Of a stretch of DNA of 64,000 nucleotides, positions 26,981-36,147 are shown in pieces. Both the position numbers and the translations under genes were made by a program. The notes beneath the pieces were generated by a model. It ran no database searches and was not told the DNA's origin. It saw nothing but the letters and a program-made list of their open reading frames with translations. Source of the stretch: Hymenobacter amundsenii (GTDB lineage: Bacteria > Bacteroidota > Bacteroidia > Cytophagales > Hymenobacteraceae); NCBI RefSeq assembly GCF_002204745.1, contig NZ_NIRR01000019.1, forward strand, positions 1 to 64,000, written 5' to 3'. Within the stretch, counting starts at the first letter, position 1. Every line of letters starts with the position of its first letter.

Positions 26981-28018
26981 ATGCCCCGTCTCGCCCTCCC
27001 CGATTTCTTGCAAAACCCCACCGCCGTACCGATTCTCGATGTGCGGGCACCGGTAGAATACGCGCAGGGGCATATTCCGGGGGCCATGAGCTTCCCCTTG
27101 TTTACCGATGAGGAGCGGGCGCGTATCGGCACCACGTACAAGCAGCAGAGCCAGGACAAGGCCGTGCTGCTGGGCCTCGATTATTTTGGGCCCCGCATGA
27201 GCAAAATGGTGAAAGCCGCCCGCAAAGCGGCCCCTGACAAACGCGTACGGGTGCATTGTTGGCGGGGCGGGATGCGCTCGGGAGCGGTGCAGTGGCTGCT
27301 GGAATTAGCGGGCTTCGAGGTGCAGCTCCTCGACCACGGCTACAAGGACTACCGCCGCTGGGCCCTGGCCGAATTTGCCCGGCCCCGGCCGTTGTGGGTG
27401 TTGGGCGGCCTCACCGGCTCGGGCAAAACCGACGTGCTGCACGCGCTGGCCGCCAATCAGCAACCGCTGCTCGACCTCGAAGGGCTGGCCGCCCACAAGG
27501 GCTCGGCCTTCGGCAGCATCGGCCAGCCCGAGCAGCCTACGCAGGAACAATTTGAGAACGAGCTGGCCCTTTTGCTAGCCGCTTTGCCCACCAAAACGCC
27601 CGCTTGGGTCGAGGATGAAAGCCGGAGCATCGGGCGGATTTCGGTACCGGGCGGGTTGTTCGAACAGATGCGGACGGCTCCGCTGGTGGTGCTCGAAATT
27701 CCGCGCGAAGTACGGGTGCGCAAGCTGGCCGATGAGTACGGCCGCGAAGATCCGGCCGCGCTGGCTGCTTCTATTCTGCGCATCCGCAAGCGCCTGGGCG
27801 GGCTGGCCACCACCGAGGCCCTCACGGCCATCGGCAACGCCGACATGGAAAAAATGGTGAGCCTCGTGCTCGATTACTACGACAAAACTTACTCCCACGG
27901 CCTCGAAGACCGGCCGTTTGTATCCGTACCTTCCGACACCTGCAACCCAGCCGTTAATGCCGACCTGGTGCTGCGGGCGGCGCACAAAGCATTTCCCGCC
28001 AAGGTTTCTATAGGATAA
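26981..28018 (+). CDS. mnmH: tRNA 2-selenouridine synthase (SelU/MnmH)
   Basis: 345 aa. Replaces sulfur by selenium in 2-thiouridine at the wobble base of tRNA-Lys/Glu/Gln, via a geranylated intermediate, using selenophosphate. Seen: rhodanese domain with catalytic cysteine in VHCWRGGMRSG (C93), then a P-loop GGLTGSGKT (142-150). 73 bp before selD, its selenophosphate supplier, so the two form a functional unit. Confidence 0.95.
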   Translation: MPRLALPDFLQNPTAVPILDVRAPVEYAQGHIPGAMSFPLFTDEERARIGTTYKQQSQDKAVLLGLDYFGPRMSKMVKAARKAAPDKRVRVHCWRGGMRSGAVQWLLELAGFEVQLLDHGYKDYRRWALAEFARPRPLWVLGGLTGSGKTDVLHALAANQQPLLDLEGLAAHKGSAFGSIGQPEQPTQEQFENELALLLAALPTKTPAWVEDESRSIGRISVPGGLFEQMRTAPLVVLEIPREVRVRKLADEYGREDPAALAASILRIRKRLGGLATTEALTAIGNADMEKMVSLVLDYYDKTYSHGLEDRPFVSVPSDTCNPAVNADLVLRAAHKAFPAKVSIG

Positions 28019-28091
28019 CAGCAAGGCCTGTTTTTAACCTTTGCACATCTCTCCGCGCTCCTCTGCGGGAACCCAATCAGAATAGAAAACC

Positions 28092-29141
28092 ATGACTGAA
28101 AATACCGACCAGATCCGCCTTACCCAATACAGTCACGGCGCAGGCTGCGGCTGCAAAATCGCACCTAAGGTGCTCGACCAGATTCTGCACACCAGCCTGC
28201 CCCAGCCCGCACACGACAAGTTGCTAGTAGGCAACGCCTCCCGCGACGACGCGGCCGTGTACGACATCGGCGGCGGGCAGGCCATCATCAGTACCACCGA
28301 CTTCTTCATGCCCATCGTCGATGATGCCTACGATTTCGGGCGCATTGCCTCGGCCAACGCCATTTCCGACGTGTACGCCATGGGCGGCCGGCCGGTAATG
28401 GCCATTGCCGTGCTGGGCTGGCCCATCGATAAACTGTCGCCCGAGGTGGCCCGCCGCGTGATTGAGGGCAGCCGTAGCATCTGCGCCGAGGCGGGCATTC
28501 CGCTGGCCGGGGGCCATAGCATCGATTCGCCAGAGCCCATTTTCGGGTTGGCCGTAACGGGTTTGCTCGATATCAAGAACCTCAAGCAGAACGACACCGC
28601 CACTGCCGGCTGCGAGCTGTACCTGACCAAGCCCCTGGGCGTGGGCATGCTGACGACGGCCCAGAAAAAAGGCATTCTGCGGCCCGAGGACGAACAGTTG
28701 GCTCCCCAGAGCATGATGCGCCTCAACAAAATTGGGGCTGAGCTAGGCCCACTCGAAGCCGTGCGCGCCATGACCGACATAACGGGTTTCGGCCTACTTG
28801 GTCACCTCTCGGAAGTGTGCGAGGGTAGCGGCCTCACTGCCGAAATCGAGTTCAGCAAGGTACCCCTGATGCCAGAGGCCGCCGCGTACTACGCCCAAAA
28901 TTCCATTCCGGGCGGCACGGTGCGCAACTGGGATTCGTACGGCCATAAAGTGGGCGACGTAACCGACGAACAGCGCGCCTGGCTCTGCGACCCCCAGACT
29001 TCGGGCGGCCTGCTCGTGTGCGTAGATCCAGCCGGCCGCGACGCTGTGCGGGCCGTGTTCGAGCAGCACGGACTTGCCCTGGAGCCTTTCGGTACGCTGC
29101 GCGAGCACCAAGCCGATGAACCCTGGATTCTGGTGCGTTAG
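28092..29141 (+). CDS. selD: Selenide, water dikinase (selenophosphate synthase)
   Basis: 349 aa. Makes selenophosphate from selenide and ATP. Seen: active-site SHGAGCGCK (C19, K22) with cysteine rather than selenocysteine, [13 protein letters not shown], the [10 protein letters not shown] metal site and [18 protein letters not shown]. Follows mnmH; no selA/selB/selC seen here. Reads straight into a membrane-protein gene 9 nt later. Confidence 0.96.
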   Translation: MTENTDQIRLTQYSHGAGCGCKIAPKVLDQILHTSLPQPAHDKLLVGNASRDDAAVYDIGGGQAIISTTDFFMPIVDDAYDFGRIASANAISDVYAMGGRPVMAIAVLGWPIDKLSPEVARRVIEGSRSICAEAGIPLAGGHSIDSPEPIFGLAVTGLLDIKNLKQNDTATAGCELYLTKPLGVGMLTTAQKKGILRPEDEQLAPQSMMRLNKIGAELGPLEAVRAMTDITGFGLLGHLSEVCEGSGLTAEIEFSKVPLMPEAAAYYAQNSIPGGTVRNWDSYGHKVGDVTDEQRAWLCDPQTSGGLLVCVDPAGRDAVRAVFEQHGLALEPFGTLREHQADEPWILVR

Positions 29142-29149
29142 CCGGCCGC

Positions 29150-29743
29150 ATGAAACTAGTTTCCTTGCTGCGGCCGCTGCTGGAGGCGGCGGCGCTGGTG
29201 GCCGTAGTGGTGCTCGCGTTGCGGCTGCTTACGGGGCTGTTCAGCCGCCGTAGCACCGTGTACCGGCTTGGCTTCGGGCGGCAGCTGCGCCTGCTGTTCT
29301 GGCCGCTGCTGTGCCTGGGGGTGGGGCTGCCGTTTCTGGGGGCGTTTTTTTATGCCGATACGCTGGCTTCGCACGAGCTCGTGCTGCTGGTGCTACTGGC
29401 GGCCGTGGTGCTAGGCTTTTCGGGACCCGCTTTGCTGCTACACCTGCGTTATTCCGTCGTCAATCTTAATACAACCCTCGTTTTCGAGCCGAAGCAAAAT
29501 GTGCTGGAAGTATACGAAGGCGAAATCAGGGTACCATTTGACAAGCGCGACTTACTGCGGGTCGAGCGCGTAACCTGTCGCTCGAAGCGCCTGTTCTGGA
29601 GCCCTTATAACTACCTGCGGCTGCACCTGCGCAACGGCCAGGCCGTTACGCTTACCGCTCTGCTCACCGACCTCGATCCGGTGACAGAATTCCTGCGCAA
29701 TACCCCGCTTGAGTACCGCAAGGTTGGAATATGCTGGACGTAA
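29150..29743 (+). CDS. Two- or three-TM membrane protein of unknown function
   Basis: 197 aa. Hydrophobic helices at about 8-28, 45-67 and 76-97, then a soluble domain (100-190) with NTTLVFEPKQNVLEVYEGEIRV-type strands, possibly a PH-like fold. Eight nt after selD and so co-transcribed, but nothing in it suggests selenium chemistry. Similar in layout to the 25032 protein. Confidence 0.68.
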   Translation: MKLVSLLRPLLEAAALVAVVVLALRLLTGLFSRRSTVYRLGFGRQLRLLFWPLLCLGVGLPFLGAFFYADTLASHELVLLVLLAAVVLGFSGPALLLHLRYSVVNLNTTLVFEPKQNVLEVYEGEIRVPFDKRDLLRVERVTCRSKRLFWSPYNYLRLHLRNGQAVTLTALLTDLDPVTEFLRNTPLEYRKVGICWT

Positions 29744-29838
29744 TATATAGAAGCGATAAGCTCAGCAGTGTGCGCCCAACAACAGATTTCACCCGATCAA
29801 TCGACTGATTTGCCAGGTGGTTCATAGTGGCAGGCGCC

Positions 29839-29846
29839 TATATTTG
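29839..29846 (+). promoter_or_regulatory. -7 box (TATATTTG) for the histidine kinase gene
   Basis: Perfect TAnnTTTG about 90 nt upstream of the kinase ATG, in an AT-rich gap. Spacing to the nearest TTTG (29809-29812) is 26 nt, longer than usual. Confidence 0.45.
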
Positions 29847-29934
29847 TTTGTTGCTGATGGCAATGAAAAAAATAACACTTAATTAACATCCCATTATTCT
29901 CGCGTTCAACTTACGAGTACCCTGCTCCTATCTA

Positions 29935-31824
29935 ATGCGGCGTATCCTGCTATTCGCGGTACTACTGGGCAGCCTCTTGGGCGGCCGGGCCGGTTATGCG
30001 GATACGGTAGACGCGCTGCTGGCTCAATTACGCACCCAGCCCCCCGATACGGGCCGCGTACGGCGCCTCAACCAGCTCACGTACCTGCTGCACGACGATG
30101 AGCCCACCCGCGGGCTGCTTTATGGCGAGCAAAGCGTTGCCCTAGCCCGCCAGTTACCCGACCAATCCGGGCTTATGGACGGCCTGCTCGCGCTGGCCAG
30201 TTGCTACGCCAATCTGTCCGACGACCCCCATGCCCTGCAGTTGCAGCAGGAAGCGCTGCTACTGGCCCGGCAGCTGCGCTCCGTTGAGGGGCAGGTGCGC
30301 AGCTACGTGGGCATGGGCAGTGTGTACCACGAGCGCAACGATACCGCGGCGGCCCTGCGCAACTACCTCCGGGCGCTCGAATTTGCCTATCGGCCCGGCG
30401 TGAGCATTGGCACCCAGGTATTGCTGTTTGGCAATTTGGGCAACCTATATTTCACGACCGGCAACCGGCCGCAGGGCCTAGTGTTTACGCGCCGGGCCCT
30501 GCAACTGGCCCGCCGTAGCGGCGACCAGGTTGGCGAGTCGCTGTACTTGGCCAACTTGGGGTCATACTACCTGCAGATGAACCAGCTGAGCACGGCCGAG
30601 GGGCTACTGCGCAAAGCAGTGAGCCTGCTCGAACCGCTTGGTAACCAGCGTTTCCAGTCTGGGCACTTGGAGCTACTGGCCAACATCCTGCTGCTGCGTA
30701 ACGAAATCGATGAGGCCGATAACCTTACCCGCCAGGCCTTGCAGCAGGCCCGCCGCCTTGGCTACCAGGAGCGGGTGCTCGATGCTTACAACCTGCTGGC
30801 CGCCATCAGTGCCCGCCGCAACGATTACGAGCAGGCATTTGACTGGCAGAACCGTTTTCGGGTTCTAAACGACAGCATCAACAGCCGCTCGCGCCAACAA
30901 ACGCTGCTGGCCTTGCAAACCCGCTATGAGACGGCCGACAAGGAGCAACAGATTCAGCAACTTATTGACCGCGAGGGCACCATGCAGCAGCGCAGCCAGG
31001 CATTGGGGGGTGCTACGGTAGCCCTGCTGCTCGGGTTGGGTGGCGTGGGCCTGCTCTATGTGCAGCTGCGGCGCAGCCGGGCGGCCCTGGCGACCAATAA
31101 TCAGGCTTTAAGCGAGGCAACTCAGGAATTGCGCCAGCTCGCTGCGTCCAAAGACCGCCTGTATGCCATCGTCGCCCACGATTTACGCGGGCCGGTTACC
31201 TCGTTTGCCAGCGTCACCGAGCTAATCGATTTCTACCTCAAGCAGGGCGACGAGGCCGGACTGCGCCGGTTGCCCGAGCTCGTGCGTCAGTCGGCCCAGC
31301 AGCTCAACCATTTGCTCGACAATCTGCTCAACTGGGCTGTGAGCCAGACTGGTGAGCTGGCTTTCCGGCCCCAGGTTTTGGCCGTTGATGAATTGCTGGA
31401 AGGCGCGCACCACCTCTACGCCAATGCCTTGGAGGCCAAGCAAATCACACTGAAATTCGACTCTCCGGCCGGGCTAACGGTATGGGCCGACGCGCACATG
31501 AGCCAGACAGTGCTGCGTAACTTAATGGGCAACGCGCTCAAGTTTACGCCCGCCGGGGGCTGCATTGTGCTCGGGGCCGTTCCCGAACCTGACCACCACA
31601 TCACGTTGCGCGTGCAGGATACGGGCCCGGGCATCGAACCTGGGCAAATAGCTGCTTTGCTTTCTTCGGCCGCGCTGGCCCCGCCCTTGCACGGCCCCCG
31701 TTCGGGCACCGGCCTGGGCCTGCTGCTATGCCGGGCTTTTACGGCCCGGCAGTCGGGCATTCTGCGCATCGATAGCACGCCTGGGCAAGGCACCACGGTG
31801 TCCGTTACGCTGCCGGCTGCTTAG
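29935..31824 (+). CDS. TPR-containing sensor histidine kinase
   Basis: 629 aa. Signal peptide (1-22), periplasmic TPR array (about 45-330), one TM (358-377), coiled coil (380-405), HisKA dimerisation helix with phospho-acceptor H415 in IVAHDLRGP, then HATPase domain: N-box NLMGNALKFTP, G1 DTGPGIEP, G2 GTGLGLLL. Its partner regulator is not adjacent, so it is an orphan kinase here. Extracellular TPR sensor kinases are common in Bacteroidota; the ligand is unknown. Confidence 0.9.
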   Translation: MRRILLFAVLLGSLLGGRAGYADTVDALLAQLRTQPPDTGRVRRLNQLTYLLHDDEPTRGLLYGEQSVALARQLPDQSGLMDGLLALASCYANLSDDPHALQLQQEALLLARQLRSVEGQVRSYVGMGSVYHERNDTAAALRNYLRALEFAYRPGVSIGTQVLLFGNLGNLYFTTGNRPQGLVFTRRALQLARRSGDQVGESLYLANLGSYYLQMNQLSTAEGLLRKAVSLLEPLGNQRFQSGHLELLANILLLRNEIDEADNLTRQALQQARRLGYQERVLDAYNLLAAISARRNDYEQAFDWQNRFRVLNDSINSRSRQQTLLALQTRYETADKEQQIQQLIDREGTMQQRSQALGGATVALLLGLGGVGLLYVQLRRSRAALATNNQALSEATQELRQLAASKDRLYAIVAHDLRGPVTSFASVTELIDFYLKQGDEAGLRRLPELVRQSAQQLNHLLDNLLNWAVSQTGELAFRPQVLAVDELLEGAHHLYANALEAKQITLKFDSPAGLTVWADAHMSQTVLRNLMGNALKFTPAGGCIVLGAVPEPDHHITLRVQDTGPGIEPGQIAALLSSAALAPPLHGPRSGTGLGLLLCRAFTARQSGILRIDSTPGQGTTVSVTLPAA

Positions 31825-31852
31825 CAAACCTGTTCCCCGTTGCTCGTTTCGT

Positions 31853-31860
31853 TACTTTTG
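31853..31860 (+). promoter_or_regulatory. -7 box (TACTTTTG) close to the hydrolase start
   Basis: Perfect TAnnTTTG ending 7 nt before the ATG at 31868. Suggests a near-leaderless mRNA. The -33 element is weak. Confidence 0.45.
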
Positions 31861-31867
31861 CCTTACT

Positions 31868-32647
31868 ATGCTGCAACTCCATTACCGCGAAGTAGGGCAA
31901 GGCGCTCCGTTGGTTGTCCTGCACGGGCTGTTCGGAACCCTCGATAACTGGCAGACGCTGGCCCGCCGCTGGGCGGAGGCCGGCTACCGCGTTATTTCGG
32001 CCGATTTACGCAACCACGGCCGTTCGCCCCACTCGCCCGAGCACACTTATACGGCTATGGCAGAAGACGTACTGGGCCTCTTCGACCAGCTTGGTCTGGG
32101 CCCCGACACCACACTGCTTGGCCATAGCATGGGTGGCAAAGTGGCCATGCGCTTCGCCCTCGACTACCCCGACCGCCTGGGCAAGCTCATTGTGGTTGAT
32201 ATTGCGCCCCGCGCCTCGGATATGCGCCACCAGGATGAGATTCTGGACGGCCTCAACGCCGTGGATTTCACGCAGTGCGATGGCCGCCAGGCCGCCGACG
32301 ATGCCCTGGCCCGCCACATTTCCAGCTTCGGGGTGCGGCAGTTCCTGCTCAAAAACCTGTATCGCCAAGACGATAACTCGTTTGCCTGGCGCATCAACCT
32401 GCCGGTGCTCACGGCCGAAATGGCGGCCATTGGAACCGAGATAACGGGTGCCCAGCCCTTCCTCAAGCCCGCCCTGTTCATCAACGGCGGCATGTCCGAT
32501 TACATCGATGCTACCGACAAGCTCCACGGTATCCCGGCCCTGTTTCCGAACTCGCAGGTAGCCACCATACTCGACGCCGGCCACTGGGTGCATTCCGAAA
32601 AACCCGATGAGGTATTCGGGCTGGTGCAGGCATTCGTTGGGCAGTGA
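31868..32647 (+). CDS. Alpha/beta-fold hydrolase (YbfF-like esterase)
   Basis: 259 aa. Seen: VVLHGLFGTLDNW, DLRNHGRSPHS, nucleophile LLGHSMGGK (S87) and the C-terminal His in DAGHWVHSEKP. Closest in pattern to YbfF-type acyl esterases; the substrate is unknown. Its TGA stop is the first unit of a 4-nt-period array. Confidence 0.88.
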   Translation: MLQLHYREVGQGAPLVVLHGLFGTLDNWQTLARRWAEAGYRVISADLRNHGRSPHSPEHTYTAMAEDVLGLFDQLGLGPDTTLLGHSMGGKVAMRFALDYPDRLGKLIVVDIAPRASDMRHQDEILDGLNAVDFTQCDGRQAADDALARHISSFGVRQFLLKNLYRQDDNSFAWRINLPVLTAEMAAIGTEITGAQPFLKPALFINGGMSDYIDATDKLHGIPALFPNSQVATILDAGHWVHSEKPDEVFGLVQAFVGQ

Positions 32648-32733
32648 GTGGGGAATTCAGGAGAGTCATGCTCAGCATGACTCTCCTATTTCTATCGTTC
32701 ACTCACTCATTCACCCACCCACTCAATAACTCA
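32641..32733. repeat. 4-nt-period inverted array around a terminator
   Basis: Right side 32698-32733 read on the minus strand gives nine consecutive tetrads of TGAN/TGGG type; the left side (from the TGA stop at 32645) shows TGAG TGGG. A hairpin (32659-32687) sits between them. Same style as 56050-56104. Confidence 0.65.
32659..32687 (+). terminator. Terminator after the hydrolase gene
   Basis: Perfect 13-bp stem (32659-32671/32675-32687), 3-nt loop, followed by ATTTCT. Confidence 0.75.
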
Positions 32734-32741
32734 TCTGCCTC

Positions 32742-33449
32742 ATGCTCGGCACACTTTACCTGATTCCGACTATTCTGGCCGACGATACGGAGGCGCAGGT
32801 GTTGCCGCCGCAGGTGGCGGCGCGGGTGGCGGCGCTGTCGTGTTTTCTGGTCGAAAATGCCCGTACGGCCCGGCGCTTTATTAAGCGGGTGGCCCCGGAG
32901 CACGTCATCGAGCAACTAAAAATCAGCGTAATTGACAAGGACAGCACCGAGGCCCAGGTGCAGGCCGCGCTGCAACCGGTGCTGAGTGGCCAGGATGCGG
33001 GCGTGATTTCGGAAGCTGGCTGCCCCGGCATTGCCGACCCGGGGGCCGAACTGGCCCGCCGGGCCCACCAGTTGGGCATTCGGGTGGTGCCACTGGTAGG
33101 GCCGTCGTCGTTGCTACTGGCCCTGATGGCTTCAGGCATGAACGGGCAGAGCTTCGCGTTTCACGGCTATTTGCCCATTGAGCGCGGCCCTAGGCTAGCA
33201 GCCATCAAGAAGCTGGAGTTGCAAGCGTTACAGCTGCACCAGACTCAGCTGTTCATCGAAACACCCTACCGCAACCTGCCTTTACTGGAAGATTTGCTCG
33301 CCGGCCTGCACCCCGGCACCCGCCTGTGCGTGGCGGCCAGCCTCACGGCTCCCAACGAGTTCATTATCACCGATACCGTAGCCGGCTGGAAAAAGCGCCC
33401 CCGCCCCGACATCCACAAGCAGCCCGCCGTTTTCCTAATCGGGCAGTAA
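32742..33449 (+). CDS. SAM-dependent methyltransferase, tetrapyrrole-methylase/RsmI superfamily
   Basis: 235 aa. Seen: N-terminal LYLIPTILADD, SEAGCPGIADPGAELARRAH, PLVGPSSLLLALMASGMNGQ and GYLPIERGPR, which match the RsmI/tetrapyrrole methylase fold. Shorter than RsmI (about 280 aa) and divergent at the N-terminus, so 16S rRNA C1402 2'-O-methylation is not certain. Convergent with feoB, 19 bp apart. Confidence 0.86.
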   Translation: MLGTLYLIPTILADDTEAQVLPPQVAARVAALSCFLVENARTARRFIKRVAPEHVIEQLKISVIDKDSTEAQVQAALQPVLSGQDAGVISEAGCPGIADPGAELARRAHQLGIRVVPLVGPSSLLLALMASGMNGQSFAFHGYLPIERGPRLAAIKKLELQALQLHQTQLFIETPYRNLPLLEDLLAGLHPGTRLCVAASLTAPNEFIITDTVAGWKKRPRPDIHKQPAVFLIGQ

Positions 33450-33468
33450 GAGGGCGTTGCCCGCGCGC

Positions 33469-35652
33469 TTACTTCATCAACTGGTACACGGCCAGCGAGG
33501 CGAAATAGGCCAGGCCGGTCATGTATACCAGTTGCAGGATGGGCCACTTCCAGCCCTTGGTTTCGCGGTAAGTGGCAGCCAGCGTGCTCATGCACTGCAT
33601 GGCGAATACGTAGAATACAAGCAACGAAAAGGCCCGCGCCGGGGTGAAGAAGGGCTGGCCATAAATGTCCTTCTCGGCGGCCAGTTTCTGCTGCACCGTC
33701 AGCTCGTCGGCGCCCTGGCCCACGCTGTAAATCGTGCTCATTGTGCCCACGAATACCTCACGAGCGGCGAAGGAGGTAATAAGCGAAATGCCGATTTTCC
33801 AGTCGAAGCCCAACGGGCGAATGGCCGGCTCCAGCACGTGGCCGAACATGCCGGCGTAGGAGTTTTCGAGCCGCTCGGAGGCTACGCGAGCATCGGTTTG
33901 CTCGGGGCCCAGATTTTGGGCGGCGGCCGTGGTGCGGGCCTGGGCTTCGACGCGCTCCAGGCGGCCGGGCGGGCCGTAAGTGGCCAGTACCCACAGAATG
34001 ATGGAAATGGCCAGGATAACCTTACCGGCCTGAAACACGAAGGCCTTCACTTTCTCCAGAATAGTCAGGCCCACATTTTTCCAGCGCGGCCAGCGGTACA
34101 CCGGAAACTCCATGATGAAGTAGCTCCGCTCCCGGGTTTTGAGCAGCAGTTTCATGGCCCAGGCCGAGAAGATAGCCGCGAAAAAACCCAGCAAATACAG
34201 CCCCATCAGCGCAAAGCCGCGCAGGTTGAAGACGCCCAGCACCGGCTCGTCGGGCACTACCAACCCGATAAGCACGGTATACACCGGAATCCGGGCCGAG
34301 CATGACATGAGCGGGGTCACGAAGATGGTGATAAGCCGGTCTTTGCGGTTTTCGATGGTGCGGGCGCTCATAATGGCTGGCACGGCGCATGCCACGCCCG
34401 AAATCAAGGGCACAATGCTCTTGCCATTCAGCCCGAAGCGCCGCATGATGCGGTCCATCATGAACGTGACGCGGGCCATGTAGCCGGTTTCCTCCAGCAC
34501 CGCGATGAAGGCGAAGAGCAGCGCAATCTGGGGAATGAAAATCAGCACCCCGCCCAGGCCCGCCAGCACGCCCTCGGTGAGCAGGCTGATGAGTGGGCCA
34601 TCGAAGTTGGTCTGGATAAGACTATTGATCCAGGCCACGCCTTGGTCGATGAGCTCCATGGGGTAGCTGGCCCAGGCAAACACGGCCTGGAACATCATAA
34701 ATAGCACCCCGAAGAAAATAGCATAACCCCATATTTTGTGGGTCAGCACCTTGTCGAGGCGGTTGCTATAGGGCTCGTTTTTCTCGGTGCGCGTTACCGT
34801 CACGCAATTCAGCAGAATCTCGTTGATGCGGCCGTAGCGGGCAATGGTTTCCTGGGCTTGGCGGGCGGTGGGCCGGAAATCGTACTGCTCGGTCAGTTCC
34901 TGCACGTAAGCCCGGTCATCGGGCGTCAGGAAGCTGATGTGGCGGTACTGGTGGGCGTAGTGCAGCGCCAGGTAGTCGTTGTGCAGGTTGAAGTAGTAGC
35001 GGATCTGCCGGATCATGGGCAGCAGTTCCTCTTCGGGCTCATAGAAACCCACTGTGGGCGCCCCGAGCATCTGGGCCATCAGGATTTTGAGGGCTGCGAT
35101 GCCCACGCCTTTGCGGGCATTCATGGGCACCACCGGCACGCCCAACTCCTGCTGCAATGCTGCCACATCGATGTGCACGCCGTGCTGGTCGGCCGTGTCC
35201 ATCATATTGAGGGCCAGAATAGTGGGCAGACCCATGTCGGCCAGCTGGGTGAACAGCAGCAGGTTGCGGCGCAGGTTGCTGGCGTCCACCGTCACGACCA
35301 CGAAATCGGGGTACTGGGAACTGGTGCGGTCGTAGAACAGGTCGGTGATGACCTTCTCATCGAGGCTCTTGGGGTAGAGCGAATAGGTGCCCGGCAGGTC
35401 GATGATTTCGGCCCGCATTTGGGGCGTGAGCTGACTGATGCCGCTTTTGCGGTCGACCGTTACGCCCGGAAAGTTGCCCACCTTTTGGTTTAGGCCAGTG
35501 AGCTGATTGAACAGCGACGACTTGCCCGAGTTGGGGTTGCCCACCAGCGCAATGCGCGTGAGCGGGCCGGGGTGGCGTACTGCGGCCGCTTCCAGCCGAC
35601 TCGCCGATTCGGGCGCTCCGGCCCGGCCCATTACTGCTGGCTCACCCCTCAT
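33469..35652 (-). CDS. feoB: Ferrous iron transporter FeoB
   Basis: 727 aa. Inner-membrane Fe(II) importer. N-terminal G-domain: G1 GNPNSGKSS (38-46), G3 DLPGTYSLYP, G4 NMMD; then a helical GDI region and a membrane domain with two Gate regions (SGVACAVPAIMSARTIENRKDR, LMSCSARIPVYTV). Start ATG at 35652 follows feoA by 11 nt, so the two form one operon. ATG eight codons later is possible. Confidence 0.96.
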   Translation of the reverse strand: MRGEPAVMGRAGAPESASRLEAAAVRHPGPLTRIALVGNPNSGKSSLFNQLTGLNQKVGNFPGVTVDRKSGISQLTPQMRAEIIDLPGTYSLYPKSLDEKVITDLFYDRTSSQYPDFVVVTVDASNLRRNLLLFTQLADMGLPTILALNMMDTADQHGVHIDVAALQQELGVPVVPMNARKGVGIAALKILMAQMLGAPTVGFYEPEEELLPMIRQIRYYFNLHNDYLALHYAHQYRHISFLTPDDRAYVQELTEQYDFRPTARQAQETIARYGRINEILLNCVTVTRTEKNEPYSNRLDKVLTHKIWGYAIFFGVLFMMFQAVFAWASYPMELIDQGVAWINSLIQTNFDGPLISLLTEGVLAGLGGVLIFIPQIALLFAFIAVLEETGYMARVTFMMDRIMRRFGLNGKSIVPLISGVACAVPAIMSARTIENRKDRLITIFVTPLMSCSARIPVYTVLIGLVVPDEPVLGVFNLRGFALMGLYLLGFFAAIFSAWAMKLLLKTRERSYFIMEFPVYRWPRWKNVGLTILEKVKAFVFQAGKVILAISIILWVLATYGPPGRLERVEAQARTTAAAQNLGPEQTDARVASERLENSYAGMFGHVLEPAIRPLGFDWKIGISLITSFAAREVFVGTMSTIYSVGQGADELTVQQKLAAEKDIYGQPFFTPARAFSLLVFYVFAMQCMSTLAATYRETKGWKWPILQLVYMTGLAYFASLAVYQLMK

Positions 35653-35663
35653 CAACCCGGAAA

Positions 35664-35954
35664 TTACTTCAGAAGAATGGTGGCTGCCTCGCTCACCCGC
35701 AGCGATAAGGTATAGTCGGCCATGTCGCCCACCACCAGCGTAATGGGGCAGCCCAGCGGCGCGCGGCTATTGAGCCGGACCTGCACCCCCGGAATGCAAC
35801 CCATTTCCAACAGCTTGAGGGCCATTTCAGGGTCCTCAAGGCAGCAGATCGTGCCCGCCTCGCCCAACTGAAGGTCTTTGACGCTGCGGCGGGCGGCCGG
35901 CGAAGCGGCAGGAGAGGGACGATTGGACACGGGCAGGGGGCTATTTAGATTCAC
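35664..35954 (-). CDS. feoA: FeoA-domain protein
   Basis: SH3-like partner of FeoB, about 96 aa from a GTG start at 35954. Core: LQLGEAGTICCLED, LKLLEMGCIPGVQVRLNSRAPLGCPITLVVG and DYTLSLRVSEAATILL. A Pro/Ser-rich N-terminal extension precedes the core. The GTG start is chosen because an excellent promoter lies just upstream (35961-35991); longer in-frame readings to ATG 36014 would start before the predicted transcript. Confidence 0.88.
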   Translation of the reverse strand: MNLNSPLPVSNRPSPAASPAARRSVKDLQLGEAGTICCLEDPEMALKLLEMGCIPGVQVRLNSRAPLGCPITLVVGDMADYTLSLRVSEAATILLK

Positions 35955-35960
35955 TACAAA

Positions 35961-35991
35961 CAAAGGTACCACCCTTTTATGTTTCGGCCAA
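35961..35991 (-). promoter_or_regulatory. Promoter of feoAB (TTG, 20-nt spacer, TACCTTTG)
   Basis: -33 TTG at 35991-35989, 20-nt spacer, -7 TACCTTTG at 35968-35961: both elements fit the Bacteroidota consensus. The -7 ends 6 nt before the feoA GTG. I see no clear Fur box. Confidence 0.68.
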
Positions 35992-36115
35992 AATTGCGGC
36001 TTCTCCTTGGCCATGGTGACAACCAGATAAATACCGGCCCTATAATTATTCCCAAGTGAAATTGCACTAATATAAATATTCTTTGAAGTAATACCGTAAG
36101 TGCCTATTTTCATTG

Positions 36116-36123
36116 TAGTTTTG
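36116..36123 (+). promoter_or_regulatory. -7 box (TAGTTTTG)
   Basis: Perfect TAnnTTTG 24 nt upstream of the ATG at 36148. No matching -33 TTG found. Confidence 0.45.
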
Positions 36124-36147
36124 GCATATAACCTAGTCCGACTGCTC

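Noticed and set aside
28092..28160. Selenocysteine codon in selD
   Set aside because: The active site is encoded by TGC cysteine codons; there is no in-frame TGA.
34738..35493. 251-aa open frame on the plus strand
   Set aside because: Antisense to the FeoB G-domain, no family pattern.
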